Notes: generated from the sequence alone by a model not told the origin. A stretch of DNA of 64,000 nt from Diplonema japonicum (GCA_964019335.1 OZ025722.1:413877-477876), one strand, 5' to 3'. Numbered from the stretch's first letter, positions 49,383 through 60,700 are shown. Translations and numbers: made by a program.

Positions 49383-51257
49383 AAAATCCACTAACTCAAA
49401 CGCATAATTCACGTGCAAGAGACGAGATGAACGTACTTCACATCGCCGTAAAAGAGCAAAGCCGTTGTTAACTTGGTAAAACCGCACTTCGCATTTCCGC
49501 AATAGGTGAAACCCGGTGATACAGAGTGCGTCCTGTCCTCGAAATGGTGTTTCTCGCTACATTTCTCCGAGAACCCCCTGAGATGTTTTAGTTGAATGCG
49601 TAACAATAACATGCTTTGCAGAGACGTGACTAACAAAGCAGATCCTGTTAGGTGTTTTGTTATGACACACTGTAAAAAAACAAAGGATAGATATCAAAAG
49701 AAATATTAAGATAGAAAATGGTTATGTTGAAAAACACATTATGTCCGTGCTTCTGCAACCTTGCCACAGCACAGATGTGGACACAAAGTATACGCAAAGA
49801 AGAAGGACCGTCTGGACTTTTTTAGGGCGAACCGACGGTCGGGCAAGGCCGCCGTTCATGCGCTAGCTGAAGAACACCGAGCGGGTCTGGAGGACAAACT
49901 CTCGCACACAAAACTAGCGACGGCCGGGGTCGTCGAAGCGGAGGGAGTGGACTCCAGAAACCATGATACGAGTATGCAGGCACGTACCCGGCGAGGAGCC
50001 TAAAACCGCGGAGGAGCTCGGGGATCACATGCGTTTTGTCCGGTTCGCCCTCATCCTCGACTTCGACAACACGTGGATCATGGCCAAGCTTGACTTGGAA
50101 GGCTGGAAGGCGAAGGGGGACAACAGTACACGCGGCCTGGAAATAGGAGAGCCTTAAAGGATCACTACTCCATGGCGACTGACTGGCTGTTCTTCTCGAC
50201 GCTGCAATGGCACAACATCAGTTACTCCCGCCGTTTACCCGCGCTTGTGTTGTTCAAGCAATTTCTCAGGCTGCTTCTGAGCAGTTCACCAGCGATGCAT
50301 TGAGAGCACCCATGCATCCAAGGGGAAAAGTCAGTCCTGGATGGTAGGCTCGAATCCAGACCCTGTGGTCTTTTCACTTTCGGAGGGCACAACACCGACC
50401 CCCCCTTTTGGAAGGATAGAGAAAATTAGCCGGGATGTGTAGGCAGCATCCTGAAACACCCAGCTTTGGGGGGGCAAGCGACGATGTGGAACTGGGTCGT
50501 TCCTGTGTGGGGATCGGAGGCACAGTGTGCTGTGCTGATGTTCTGTCCTGGTTAGTCTGGTGTGCTCAGTGCAGGCTTGTCGCAAGACTCGTCGACACAG
50601 AGCTTGAAGAGGGACGAACCGGGCCAGGCTGGCCATCAGAGCAGCTCCTAGTTCCCGCAACGGACAGTTCCAGGATAGCAGAACTGAGCAGTGCCTGTGT
50701 CTCTGCCACTCAGACTACCTGAACCGCATCGCCCATCTTTTTTGCTTGCTTGCTTTTTTATATTGGTGAGAGTGGTTCAGCTACCGCCGCGCATTTCAGT
50801 TCCGCGAAGTTGCGAATGTTGGGGACGCTGCCGAGAAGCGAGAAGACCGAGATCACAGCGCCGTGGCATGGACAAGCTACCTACAAGCGTGGCAAGCAGC
50901 ACTGGAACAACCCGAAGCCCGTAGGCAACGGAAGAACACGCAAGCCCAAACCTGAATGGGCAAGACAGGCCACGCAGACGATCTCCCGAAGCCAGCTGAC
51001 TGCACCAAAGGACAGACGGACTACCACACGGGGCAAGCAGTCTGCGACAAGAAGTCTGACAAGCCCCAGTCCCCAAAGACATTCCGGAGGCAGAAGTCTG
51101 CATCACGGGACAAGCGGGCCCTAGTCTCTAGAAAGACTCCAGCTGCAGCCGAGCCCCAGCAACAACCAAGGAGGGCGCTCGACGACAACGGAGAGGTACA
51201 GATCTCAACAACGGCCACTACCAAGCAGTTGCTAGGAAGATCATGCACACCTCCTCC
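49383..51257. other. Long stretch without supported gene
   Basis: Mixed composition. Short open frames exist at 49761-50003 and 50750-51124 but lack recognisable domains, codon bias or SL acceptors. The basic, Thr/Lys-rich frame near 50780-51257 adjoins a transposon copy and may be retroelement debris. Confidence 0.4.
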
Positions 51258-52212
51258 GGACTGACGGTGGGCGTCGTACTTTCGTGCAAAGGAATTTTGC
51301 TACTTTGTTCTTTTTAGTCTTCGTTATGTCTATCCTGATCGGACGTTTTCCCTGTGGTTTCTGGGGGAGAAACACGGCAAAAACAGCAGGGACAGCCACT
51401 TTGGTGTGCTCTCTCGTGTTTGGCTTTGGGTGCCTCGTTCCACAACAATTAAACAAATAGCTAACATCACCAATACGATACGGTGCACCGTGCATGTAGT
51501 TACTGATGTCTTTAGCCCGTACAAAAAGAAAATTCTTGAGTTTCCAGATTTTACAGGTGCATATGAGCTCAGGAGCACACCGGAGGGTGTATTTGCTACG
51601 TGCGCATCCACGAGCAAGAAAGAACTAAAGTACATCATCAAACTCGATGCAGACAGGGCAAAGAAAGGGCCCCCAGTCTGTGAATCTCGTGATGAGTATG
51701 AGGACGTTCCTGATAGCCTTCCAGGACTTGAAAAACGAGAAAGAATAGTAACCAAATTACAAAAATACTCGACACCCCCCATGACAAGCCCAAAGCACCA
51801 AGTACACCTACGGATGAGCCTCTTAAAACCCCCCAAAATGCTGTAGAAGGCCTAATAGTATGAAAAAGAAACGAGATCGCCCACCCAGCAGCAGCACATC
51901 TCAGCCGCAGAAGATTAGGAAATGAAGGTTTCCACTTCCAACATCATTTCAGCCACCTTCTAGTAGTGAGTTCCGCTATTTCTTGCTATTGAAAGCATAC
52001 TCTCTGACTTTACCAAAACCACTAAAACCCGATTTTGACCCTAAAACTGAATTTTTCATAGGTCAAAATAGCACTCTCGAGCGATTTCTGACCCGGGTTC
52101 TTTCCTCATATGGCCCGGGGAATATAGAGAATCTTTTTTTAAAGGGGGTGGCATGCCCAAAGATGCAACGAAAGTGTCAATTGGCCTCATTTTTTTTGGG
52201 GGGGGTTTGAAA
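51258..52212 (+). mobile_element. TIR DNA transposon, copy 2 (left part missing)
   Basis: Aligns with 33417-34380 at high identity from GGACTGACGGTGGGCGTC to the right end GGTTTGAAA. The left half and left TIR are absent, so the copy is 5'-truncated. The transposase tail is better preserved here than in copy 1: Lys instead of the stop at 51616-51618 and an Arg codon instead of TGA near 51872. Frameshifts remain. Confidence 0.8.
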
Positions 52213-52314
52213 TCAACCCATATTAAAATCAGTCCAAGTCACGAAGTACATGTGGAGTCGACATGCCCTCACAGAAGAGCCTTTTATGCACATCTTACTT
52301 GAGCAGACGTCAGA

Positions 52315-52535
52315 CATGATATATCGACCAAATGATAATAATACAAAGATCCTTTCTTCATACGGAATTAAGGGCACTAGTAAACAAGGGTGTTACAAGA
52401 AGTGTGCGGCTTTGCAGGAGGAAAGGTGGGGAGCTGCAGGCTGTACATTAGTGAGTACGCGACGTGTGGTTGTCTGCTGGTCAGAGGATGGGACATCCGT
52501 ATCAGTAATCCATCTTTCGATAGGTCTTGAAATCG
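52315..52535 (-). repeat. Dispersed repeat B, copy 2
   Basis: Inverted relative to 48131-48330. It begins 100 bases past the end of the transposon copy. Confidence 0.65.
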
Positions 52536-52958
52536 AAGGGTGACATGCAGATTACGCCTACGCTGGCGGTTTGTGTTACGGTACAATAGTAATAGGCCAA
52601 TTTTTGCTCGGTTCAGTTGTGGGGCAACTTGTATTGTAGGAGACTTCAAAATACCAGGGAGGAGCGAGTGGCCGCGCCAGGTTTGAGAAGGCCTGATTAG
52701 AGATGGTGACAGTGGCAATGCCGGCGACAGCAGCAGCTCTTAGTCAACAAAAGGGGGGGGCAACTTGTATTGTAACCTTTGTTTCCCCTCTCTTGTTGTA
52801 CCCCTTGTTTCCTTTATGTACCTCGTGGTGAAGTAACTTCAGTGTGTCGTGAAATAATAACTATTTATATAACTCGAGCCGGGTTTTCAAGGTGGGAGTG
52901 AAAATAATATTTTACATTATGTCACTCCCAGCTTTATTTTCACTCCCAGTTTACCTTG
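52536..52958. other. Unassigned sequence
   Basis: No gene. It contains a smaller inverted pair (GGGAGTGA near 52895 and TCACTCCC near 52922) that belongs to the hairpin-rich block to the right. Confidence 0.4.
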
Positions 52959-53029
52959 AATTAGGCCCAGGAGTGAAATAATGTTCGAGCGTGAAATAAT
53001 GTAACATTATTCCACTCCTGGGCCTAATT
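52959..53029. repeat. 27-bp hairpin with 17-base loop
   Basis: Arms 52959-52985 and 53003-53029 pair with one mismatch (core AATTAGGCCCAGGAGTG). Possibly an end of the adjacent Crypton-like relic or an independent palindromic MITE. Confidence 0.6.
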
Positions 53030-53059
53030 TCACCTATTTCACCTATTTTTACAATGGGA

Positions 53060-53491
53060 AGGAAGGCGAAGGGTACAAAGGCAGAGGCGTCGAAGATCAT
53101 GAACGTTAGCTTGCCATGAAAAGCACCAGCACTTACGAAGCAGAGTGGCACCGCTTTTGCTCTTTTCACAACTTCAAAACAACAAGATCGAAAAGCCCGA
53201 TGGAAGACGAGTTAGTATTGTATTTCCAAGATATGAAGGACAATTTGGGCAAGTTACAGCAAGATCAACGCCATCATCCAACGAAACTTCGGTAAAAAAA
53301 TGCAGAGCTTTCCCAGGGTTGCACTTCTTTTGAAGCGCTTTGAAGAAGGCCATGAGGTGAAAAAAGCTTCGGTGTTCAGTCAGGAACAAATGAAAGAGTA
53401 TCTGGCAATGAAAATCAGCGACCCCTACAACATAGTGTGTCAGGCATATGCAGCTTGCATGTTTGCAGGACAAAAGAGTCGCACAAACTGA
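53060..53491 (+). pseudogene. Crypton-type tyrosine recombinase relic
   Basis: Two frames together give TYEAEWHRFCSFHNF, EDELVLYFQDMKDNLGKLQ, then LLLKRFEEGHEVKKASVFSQ and SDPYNIVCQAYAACMFAGQK. The order matches the SAM-like core-binding domain and start of the catalytic domain of eukaryotic YR (Crypton) transposases. A stop or shift interrupts near 53285, and the frame ends before the Arg-His-Arg-Tyr catalytic core, so it is dead. Confidence 0.55.
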
Positions 53492-53844
53492 AATTTAGCG
53501 ACGACACCCTGTAACCCAAATCCCACTTTTCACCTGTTGTAACCCTGTAACCTCCCACCCTTTCAAACCCGGCTCTTGTCATCAGTAAAGTCATTACTTG
53601 TTGGCAGTAAATAGCTTTAGTAACCCTCTGCAGAAAGTAACTGAAGATTTTTATCTATTTCTTCGCTTCTTCATCCTAACTTAAAACCATTTCAGTAACC
53701 CTCTGCAGAAAGTAACTGAAGAAAAAGGAGGGGTTTATGGTACGATCTGTTATAATCTGACGATTATGCTGGAGCGAGGTCGGTATTGTCTTCCTATAAT
53801 CCATGCAGATGTGTCACCACGCAGGCCCTTTTGGGTATCACCTC
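53492..53844. repeat. Spacer with direct repeat
   Basis: AGTAACCCTCTGCAGAAAGT and following ACTGAAGA occur twice, about 74 bases apart (from 53619 and from 53693). No gene. Confidence 0.55.
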
Positions 53845-53856
53845 TTAAAACCTAGT
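53845..53856. repeat. Target-site duplication, left
   Basis: TTAAAACCTAGT, identical to 57967-57978, flanks the minus-strand LINE. The last T may belong to the tail. Confidence 0.9.
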
Positions 53857-54273
53857 TTTTTTTTTTTTTTTTTTCAAAATACCAATGCAGGGCCGCCATG
53901 GAGAGCAACACCTGAGAAAAGGGAAAAAAAGGTGAAGGGAAACCATGGGGAAATAGGGAGGGCAAAGGACCAGGCTTCTGCAAGCAGGAGGAGCCCTGGT
54001 CCCCCACCAACCCGTGCTCTGCTTTGGGACAGCCGAAGAGGGCTGAATTACATTATTCCCTCAGTCAAGTGAGAGAAAAACGGGGGCCTACCTTCCAGCT
54101 GGATGTCCTTCTTTGGCTGGAACCTCCGGCGGAAAGCCCCCCAGGGAGGTATTGCTCCTATTGAGCGAATCATTAAAAAAAGGGGAAATGGGAAACAGTG
54201 AGAGGAAGGGGAAGGAAGGGAAAGGAAAGTGGAAAACACAACATTTCACTTTACACACACGCGGGGCGATCCC

Positions 54274-55720
54274 TTAGCGCAGCACGGGGGCCGCGGGACC
54301 GGCGTCAAGAGAGACCGGAGGAGGGGGCGGCACGTTTGAAGGTGCAGTGACGTCTGTAGACGCCAGGGATGATGGCGAGGTGAACAGTCCGGAGCGTGAC
54401 CAGGCGAGCAGGCCAGACTCAACAACGAGGTCGTAGATCTGGGTCACGCGTCTCGACAGGGAGAACGCTAGGGAGGGAGTACCAGCAGGAGTGTCGATCG
54501 CCCCCCTCCCGATCACAGGGCACCCACCGACAACATGCTCCCTGGACATCGGTGCTGCGTGGCAGGCTGGGCACCGGAGCACACCCTTGTGCTTCCTGTT
54601 CGGGCCAGCAGTCTGCAGGAAGCCGAAGAAGAGAGCCGAGTGACCAATCCGCAGCCGCGAGATGACCGTTTCAGCTTGTCTGGGGAAGCCAAGGGGGAAG
54701 TGCGCGGACCGAAGCTCGGTCGCCACCGCGTAGTTGTGGGCGAGGGATGTTATGAGCTCCGCGGACCTCCGCACCACCCACCGTCGCACCAGGGCCCTCA
54801 CTGATCGGTAGTCAAGGGAGGGCCTGTCCTGCTTCCGCTTCGTTCCCTCCACGGCCAGAGCGTCAGCCTTCTCGTTCCCGTCCACCCCACAGTGGGAGGG
54901 CACAAACTGGAGGACCACCGGTGTCCCCTGCGTGCGCGCCGCGGTCACCAGCCGGCTCCACGTCTGGTGGTCGAGCTTCTCCCTCTGTCGCGTTGGGCCA
55001 GCTCGCAGCTGCTCGACGAGGGAGAGGGAGTCGGTGCAGATCGACAGCGGGGACTTCGCCAGCGAAGGGTGTGTTTTTCGGAGGGTAGCCACCATATCCA
55101 GCGCCGTTTTCACAGCCATGCCCTCTGCCCGAAAAGATGAACAGGAGTCGTTGACGCCATGGCACATAGACACAGGGGTCAGGGGGGGAGGCAGCTGCAG
55201 ATAAACCCCAGAGCCACCTTTCGCCTTCTGTCCGACCTGTACAACCGAGCCATCCGTGTAGGCATGGATGCCCGGGGGGAGAGCCGCAAGAGCAGCCTCG
55301 GCCGCCTTCCGCCTGTCCGCGTCTGGCGACGATCGCGTGACCCCGCCGGGGAGGTCAGTCCTGAAGTCGACCATGCCTGTCTGCCACGGGGCCGCCAGGG
55401 GCGTAGCCGACAGGTACTCGAAGTGCACCTTTGGTTCCAACCCGCATCGACACAGTGCTTGGTAGCCAGAGCGCAGCCACCCACACCCCAGCCTGTTCGC
55501 CTGCTTCAGCTTGACCGTCTCCCTGTGAACCGGGGAAGACTGCCAGCAGAAGGCCTTCGCCGTCATCGTCGCCGCAGCACCCTCCGCCATTCTTTCGAGG
55601 GGAAGCAGTCCTGCCTCTGCTAGGAGCTTGTACCCTCCGGAGCCACTCCAGCAGCCCGTGATCAGCACCGCCGCCTCCTGGTGAAGCCCAGCCAGGTCCT
55701 TCCTCCCGACATCACTCCCT
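54274..55720 (-). pseudogene. LINE RNase H and C-terminal zinc-knuckle part
   Basis: The frame ends at 54274 with a proper stop. The RT tail (AAVLITGCWSG...LLAEAGLLPL) is followed by an RNase H domain with all four acidic residues: AYTDGSV, RAEGMAVKTAL, CTDSLSLV and NEKADALA, plus the His of SHCGVDG. A CPACHAAPMSREHVVGGC knuckle closes it. The frame differs from that of the RT part upstream. Confidence 0.85.
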
Positions 55721-57604
55721 TCCCTCGCATCTTGTCCAGCAGGGCACCATGGGGCACCAGGTCGAAGGCAGAAGAGAAGTCGAACAGCAGAGCGGCCGAG
55801 AGACGTCGATCGTCTTTGTTCCTCGACATGCACTCAGTGAGGGTTGCCACCTGCTCCTCCGTGGAGCGGCCGCGTCTGAAACCAGCCTGGCTGTCGTGGA
55901 GTCCCTCGACTCCCGTCCCGTCCGCGTCAAGAAGAAACGTGAGCCTCTCCTCGATCATCCTCTCCAGCAGCTTGCAGAGGCAGCTGGTCAGGCAGATCGG
56001 CCGGTAGGAAGCCAAGAGAGTCGCATCTTTTCCAGGTTTCGGTACCGGGACGATCACTCCCTTCTTCCAGGCACCGGGGACGACACCCATCAGCCAGGAG
56101 CGATTGAGGAGTAGAAGGAGGACACCGAGGGAGTCCGTGTTCAGGTGTAGGAGCATCTCCGAGAAGATTCCGTCTTCCCCGGCCGCGCTGCGCGTCTTCA
56201 TCCTTCTCAGGCCGCGGGTGAGGTCGTCCACGGTGAACGCTTGACACCCGAGTCTGCTTGCAGAAGGAGCGGCGTCCTTCGAGTTCCCGTCACCACGCCT
56301 GCCGTAGAGCTTAGCGAAGTGCGCCCCCAGCCGGTCGGCCTTCGCCTTGTCCGACACAAATCTTCCCTCGAGTACAGGAAGGTGTGTCTTTCGGTGCCTG
56401 CCGTCCAGCTTCTTCACCGCTCTGAACGCAGCCCCGAGGTCCTTGCTCCGGCTGAGGTCGGCCGCCATCCTTCCCCATGCCTCACGCTTCGTCTCGTCAA
56501 GGAGTCGGTTGACTTCCTTCACCTTCGCCCTGTACTCCTCCACCACGTCCGCCTCTTGAAGCAGGAGTTCGCGCAGGGTGTTCCGCTCTTCGAAGGCGTC
56601 CTCGAGCTCAGCAGTCCACCAGGGGGTCGGGCCACGTCGCATCCCACAGAGGGGAATGTGGTCGTTCGCCGCAGTCAAAAGGGCTTGTGTAAACCCCTTC
56701 GTGACAGAGTCAATCGGAGCCGCCGTGTCAACACCAGCAAGCAGGCGGGCAACAGCAGCAGTGTAGTCATCCCATCTGGCTTTTTTGAAATTCCAGGTGG
56801 GGAAGGGGCGCTCCGAACGGTAGACGTCCTCAAGAGGCAGGTGAAAGGATACGGGACTATGATCGGAGCCCCACGTGCCCAGCGTCTTCGGCTCAAGCTT
56901 CGCGCAGCGCCCCACAACCAGGTCCAGAACGTGTCGTGACGAGTCCCTCGTCGGTTCGTTGCGGTCGTTGTAGACGGAGTACCCGTGGGTGTCCAGCCAG
57001 TCCCTGACCACGTTCCCCCTCTCGTTCGGCGTCGTCACCGTGCGTCCCAGGAGCTGTGGTGAGCATTGAAGTCACCCGCTATGACTGTGTTCTTCCCCAT
57101 GGGAAGGCTGCCAGGCCGCAGGTACTCAGGGTCCCTCGTGCCTCTGCTCGCGCTTACCGGTGTAAGGTAAACGTTGGAGAGAGTGATCGGCTCACGCTTC
57201 TCGCAGGAGATCCTCACATCCAGTCTCTCAGTGACACAGTCCCCAGCCGGGAGTACGTGCGGAACCTCCTCCGAGGCAAGATCGTCGCGGACATACGTGA
57301 CAATACCACCACCCCTCGTCGCAGTGCCGTCAGTCACCGGTGTCAACCGATCCCTCCTGTATGACCTGTACCCAGGCAGGTGTGGCGTGTCGTGCCCTTC
57401 CCTCAGGTGCGTCTCCTGTATCATGATGATGTCCAGCGACAAGAAGTCAGCATGGCGAGATACGACGGTCCATTTCGCAACGAGGCCGTTGCAGTTCCAC
57501 GAGACAACCTTGAGACCCTTAGGCGACGGGGGCGGCAGCTTCTTGGGTGGGCCAGGGTTTGTTTCGACCAGCCCAAGCAGCCCCAGCAGGTCCCTGACGG
57601 ACAT
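55700..57604 (-). pseudogene. LINE endonuclease and truncated reverse transcriptase
   Basis: From ATG at 57602-57604. A 2A-like peptide is followed by the endonuclease (VVSWNCNGL, MIQETHL, GDFNAHHSSW, GSDHSPV); a 1-base shift at about 57040 interrupts it. The RT then shows VPVPKPGKD, SYRPICLTS, SQAGFRRGRSTEEQ and motif A LLFDFSSAFDLV. It stops at about 55700-55725, where the sequence jumps to the RT tail, so motifs B-E are deleted. Confidence 0.85.
57548..57592 (-). other. 2A-like ribosome-skipping motif
   Basis: Residues 5-19 of the LINE frame read DLLGLLGLVETNPGP, with the core ExNPGP of 2A peptides and a Leu-rich lead. The canonical Asp of DxExNPGP is Leu. Trypanosome ingi and L1Tc elements carry 2A sequences at the same place. 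Confidence 0.65.
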
Positions 57605-57966
57605 CCTCCCGAGTAGGGTGGGGATCAGTGCAGAAAAGTCGGTGAAGAAACAGAGAGGTAGGAGTCTCCTGGGGAGGATGCGAGGGAGACTAGGAGAGGG
57701 AGCATGGTCGTAGATCTGCTGCTCCCCCTGTTCTGCGGGGCCCCTTCAATTGGATGGACCCATGGAGGCAGAGCGCCCCTTGACCCCATTGGTGAAGAGA
57801 TCTTTGGTCTCCGCGAACGACCTGGCCCGCCCCCTCGTACCCAGGTTCGTCACCGCAGCCTCAGAGGTCGTAGCGAGAGGAGGAGCCCCCTTCTTCCCCT
57901 TCCCTTTCTAGACACTGTCGTGTGTCGTCGTCGCCCCCGGTGTAGGGTCCCGCGGCACTGCCGTCA

Positions 57967-57978
57967 TTAAAACCTAGT
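57967..57978. repeat. Target-site duplication, right
   Basis: TTAAAACCTAGT, identical to 53845-53856. Confidence 0.9.
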
Positions 57979-58218
57979 CACTAATAATAATAAATATTCC
58001 ACTACCAGGCGGGAGGATCGAAGGGGAGTAGAGAAAACCATTCAAGGGAAAGGGACATCACTTCAAACCAAGAGAGGTGTTTGAAGTGATTCGTGAAAAG
58101 CAGTCTCTGTTACTGAGCCACGTGCGAAGTAAAGGTGAAGACAAAAAGGTCTTTGTTATTTGCATACCTGGAGCATATTGAATCCGTACGAAAGGACTGG
58201 AGGTATTTTTTTGGAATC

Positions 58219-58584
58219 AAAAAAGATGAAGAAACAAAGAATCTTCAATGTGTGTGTGTGTGTGTTTCACAAGCTGTAAGTGACCAGGTTGCACATTCTC
58301 CACCATGAAATGGCGGAGGCAAACAAAAGGTTGCAATCATCGCTGTGCTCATGCGGTGCAAGCCTGGCCTCTGTCATCATCCAGCTTTGGTCTTGTGCCG
58401 AAGTAAGTAATCTCCAACACGAATATACTCAAAAACAGATCCTGTGTAGAGTACAGTCTTGCCCTTCGTGAGCCTATCAAACCAATAATGGAATTTAAGA
58501 ACCTTCGTTTAATACCGAAAATTATGCTGCAGGAAAGGTCTTGAAACGTGAAAAGGTGTAACAACTTGGAATCGAACCAGTAAC
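58219..58584 (-). repeat. Dispersed repeat A, copy 2
   Basis: Inverted relative to 47277-47642. A (TG)n stretch at 58249-58266 replaces a short AT-rich stretch of copy 1. The B-box-like end lies at 58564-58584. Confidence 0.65.
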
Positions 58585-59292
58585 ACTAAATTTTAATCCT
58601 TCTTCATCAATTCCTCTTGTATTTTGCCTTTTTTCAAGCAATGACAAGATTAAGGAGTTGCTCGGTTCAATTTCACGTTTCTTTGGGTTTCCTTTGTTGT
58701 AATCGAGGATGTGTGCATAACCTGTGGCAAAGATCTTGGGTTGGGATTTTTGATAAGATAGCCTTCCTTGTTTCTTGGGAAGATACATACCTGATTGGTG
58801 TCTGGCCTGATCAAGTAGGGTGCCGACATATCAACGGTCCTTGCATTGCACTTCGCTTGGAACGTTGGTAGGGGCTGGGCTTGCCTGGCTTCCACAATGA
58901 AATTTTTGGTAGCGGTGGTGCTGCGCTTGCGCAAACCCACCTTTCTTTTTTTTTTTTGTTTTGTTTTCTCCTAAACATGACCATGCACCTACGTGCAAGA
59001 TCCGCTGCGCAGATCATCGGAAACATTGGACACCAGCCACTCCGAAGTAAGACAACCACTTCCTGCCACCCACTCCATCTTCATTTCAACGACATGCAGC
59101 GTTAGCGGATGCCATTCATGCTATCGGAGAAGAGGAAGACAGCAGCGAAGAGGACATGAGAGTCGAGTTTGAAGAATACAAAGAAAAGGAGAGGAAAGAA
59201 CGGGAACGTGAGAAGAAAAGAGAAGAAATTGAAAAGCGAAACAGACATGCGAAGCAGAACCCAATCTTGATAACAAGCGAGCAAGGAGAAAG
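58585..59292. other. Unassigned sequence before LINE fragment
   Basis: No gene until about 59156, where a highly charged Lys/Glu/Arg frame (59156-59284) may be the N-terminal, ORF1-like part of the following LINE. Confidence 0.4.
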
Positions 59293-59863
59293 GTGGTCAC
59301 CTTCAACTGCAACAGGTGGACCACAAGCAGAGACTTCGTAATAAACGGCCTGCAGGAAAACCGGATAGACGTGCTGTGCCTCCAGGAAGTTTTCCTCAAA
59401 ACACCGATAGAAATCAAGGGGTACAACACCTATCAACAGAACCGTACAATACCAAGACGGAAAGGAAAGGCAATAGAAGGCGGAGGCGTAGCCATCCTGG
59501 TACGAGAAGGCATCCCGGCCAGGCAGAGCGACACCTACACCAAGAGAGTGACGGAAAAGATATCCGTATTAATCAGCCAGAAGAACGGACCGGACATCCA
59601 CATTGTGAACCTCTACCGCCCACCACTCAACGGAGGGGACGACACCCGCACAGAGGATTTCACCGCAGAAGACCTGCATGACGGCGATAACGTCCTAACA
59701 GTAGGAGACATAAACCTGCACCACAAAACGTGGAGTGCACACATGACAGAGGACGCAGGCGGCACAAAAATCAATGACTGGATCGCGGAGAGAGGAAGGG
59801 TGGTCTGGAACAACCCAGACGAAGCGATATATGCGGAAAATCACCCCTATATATGCGGAAGAT
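59293..59863 (+). pseudogene. LINE AP-endonuclease fragment
   Basis: 190 codons: VVTFNCNRWT, IDVLCLQEVFL, GGGVAILVREG, VNLYRPPLNGG and VGDINLHHKTWS are the endonuclease motifs of a non-LTR element. The frame ends where ATATATGCGGAA is repeated (59829, 59849) and other sequence begins. It differs clearly from the minus-strand LINE and may be the 5' part of the family whose 3' end lies at 60767. Confidence 0.75.
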
Positions 59864-60253
59864 GACCACGCCCTGCCGGCCCTGCAGAGGCTTACCCAAG
59901 CCCCTGTATACCGGGAGATCCCAAACCCATGCGAAAGCAGAAAAGAAAAAAAATAAAAATAAAAAAAATGAATTTCCTGGGCTCTCGGCTCTGTACACCC
60001 CAGAAAAACGTAGAATCAGGGGTTTGGCTTCCCCAAGCCTCACAGGCGGGCGTGGCCATGCGAAAGCATAAAAAAAAAGGGTACCTTCCCACGAGACCCA
60101 GTCGGCCCAACGCGCCGCTAAGGTCGGGAAGGGCCCTGTCCAACGAGATGTGAGGGGGCCCCAGGGTGGTCGATCCACCCCCCTGGGCTCGCAAGGGCCC
60201 AGGGCTTGAGCAGCCAACATTAAGGGTTCCTGAGGGAAGCCCACTTTAGAATT

Positions 60254-60284
<31 letters not shown>

Positions 60285-60418
60285 CCATTACAACAAATCG
60301 ACAAAGGGGAAAAAAAAAAAAAAAAAGAAAGATAGCAAAAAAAAGGGGGCCGGGAGTTTTCCCCCTGAAGTTCCTTTGTTAAAACATGTTTGCTGTTGGG
60401 TTCTCGTTTCTTCTCTTT
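59864..60418. other. Non-coding insertion, GC-rich then poly-T
   Basis: It holds a repeated CATGCGAAAGCA followed by A-rich tracts (59928, 60058), a GC-rich block (60080-60210), a T35 run (about 60250-60284) and an A19 run (about 60308-60326). Probably a composite of retrotransposed pieces; no family recognised. Confidence 0.4.
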
Positions 60419-60700
60419 GGTTTAACTAGAAGTTTTCCTTCTACAGCTTGTTTGCTGATGGTTTAGAGTTGATTCTTTTCTATTTTTTATCTTATGGTTT
60501 AACTAGAAGTTTTCCTTCTACAGCTTGCTTGCTGATGGTTTTAAGTTGATTCTCTTTTATTTTCATTTTTATTTTTATTTTTGGTTTAACTAGAAGTTTT
60601 CCTACAGCTTGTTTGCTGATGGCTTTAAGTTGACTCTTTTTTATTTTTATTTTTGGTTTAACCAGAAGTTTTCCTTCTACAGCTTGTTCGCTGACGGGTG
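60419..60700 (+). repeat. Minisatellite, 72-87 bp unit, about 3.6 copies
   Basis: Units start GGTTTAACTAGAAGTTTTCC at 60419, 60496, 60583 and 60655, each followed by TACAGCTTG and GCTGA. The T-rich segments vary in length. On the minus strand the repeat is an open frame encoding KQAVEGKLLVKP repeats, which I take as accidental. Confidence 0.8.

Larger units (their letters stand above)
53857..57966 (-). mobile_element. Ingi/I-like LINE with RNase H, 4.1 kb
   Basis: A complete insertion read on the minus strand: 5' end at 57966, 3' poly(A) at 53857-53874 (T run on +), bounded by a 12-bp target duplication. Order is 2A-like peptide, AP endonuclease, reverse transcriptase (part), RNase H, CCHC knuckle, 3'UTR. 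This order is that of the I/ingi clade found in trypanosomatids. The palm motifs after motif A, including YADD, are missing and one frameshift splits the endonuclease. The perfect duplications point to recent insertion of an already defective element or a recent deletion. Confidence 0.9.

Noticed and set aside
49761-50003. 80-codon frame after the U2 gene
   Set aside because: No domain, acceptor or codon bias; surrounded by repeats.
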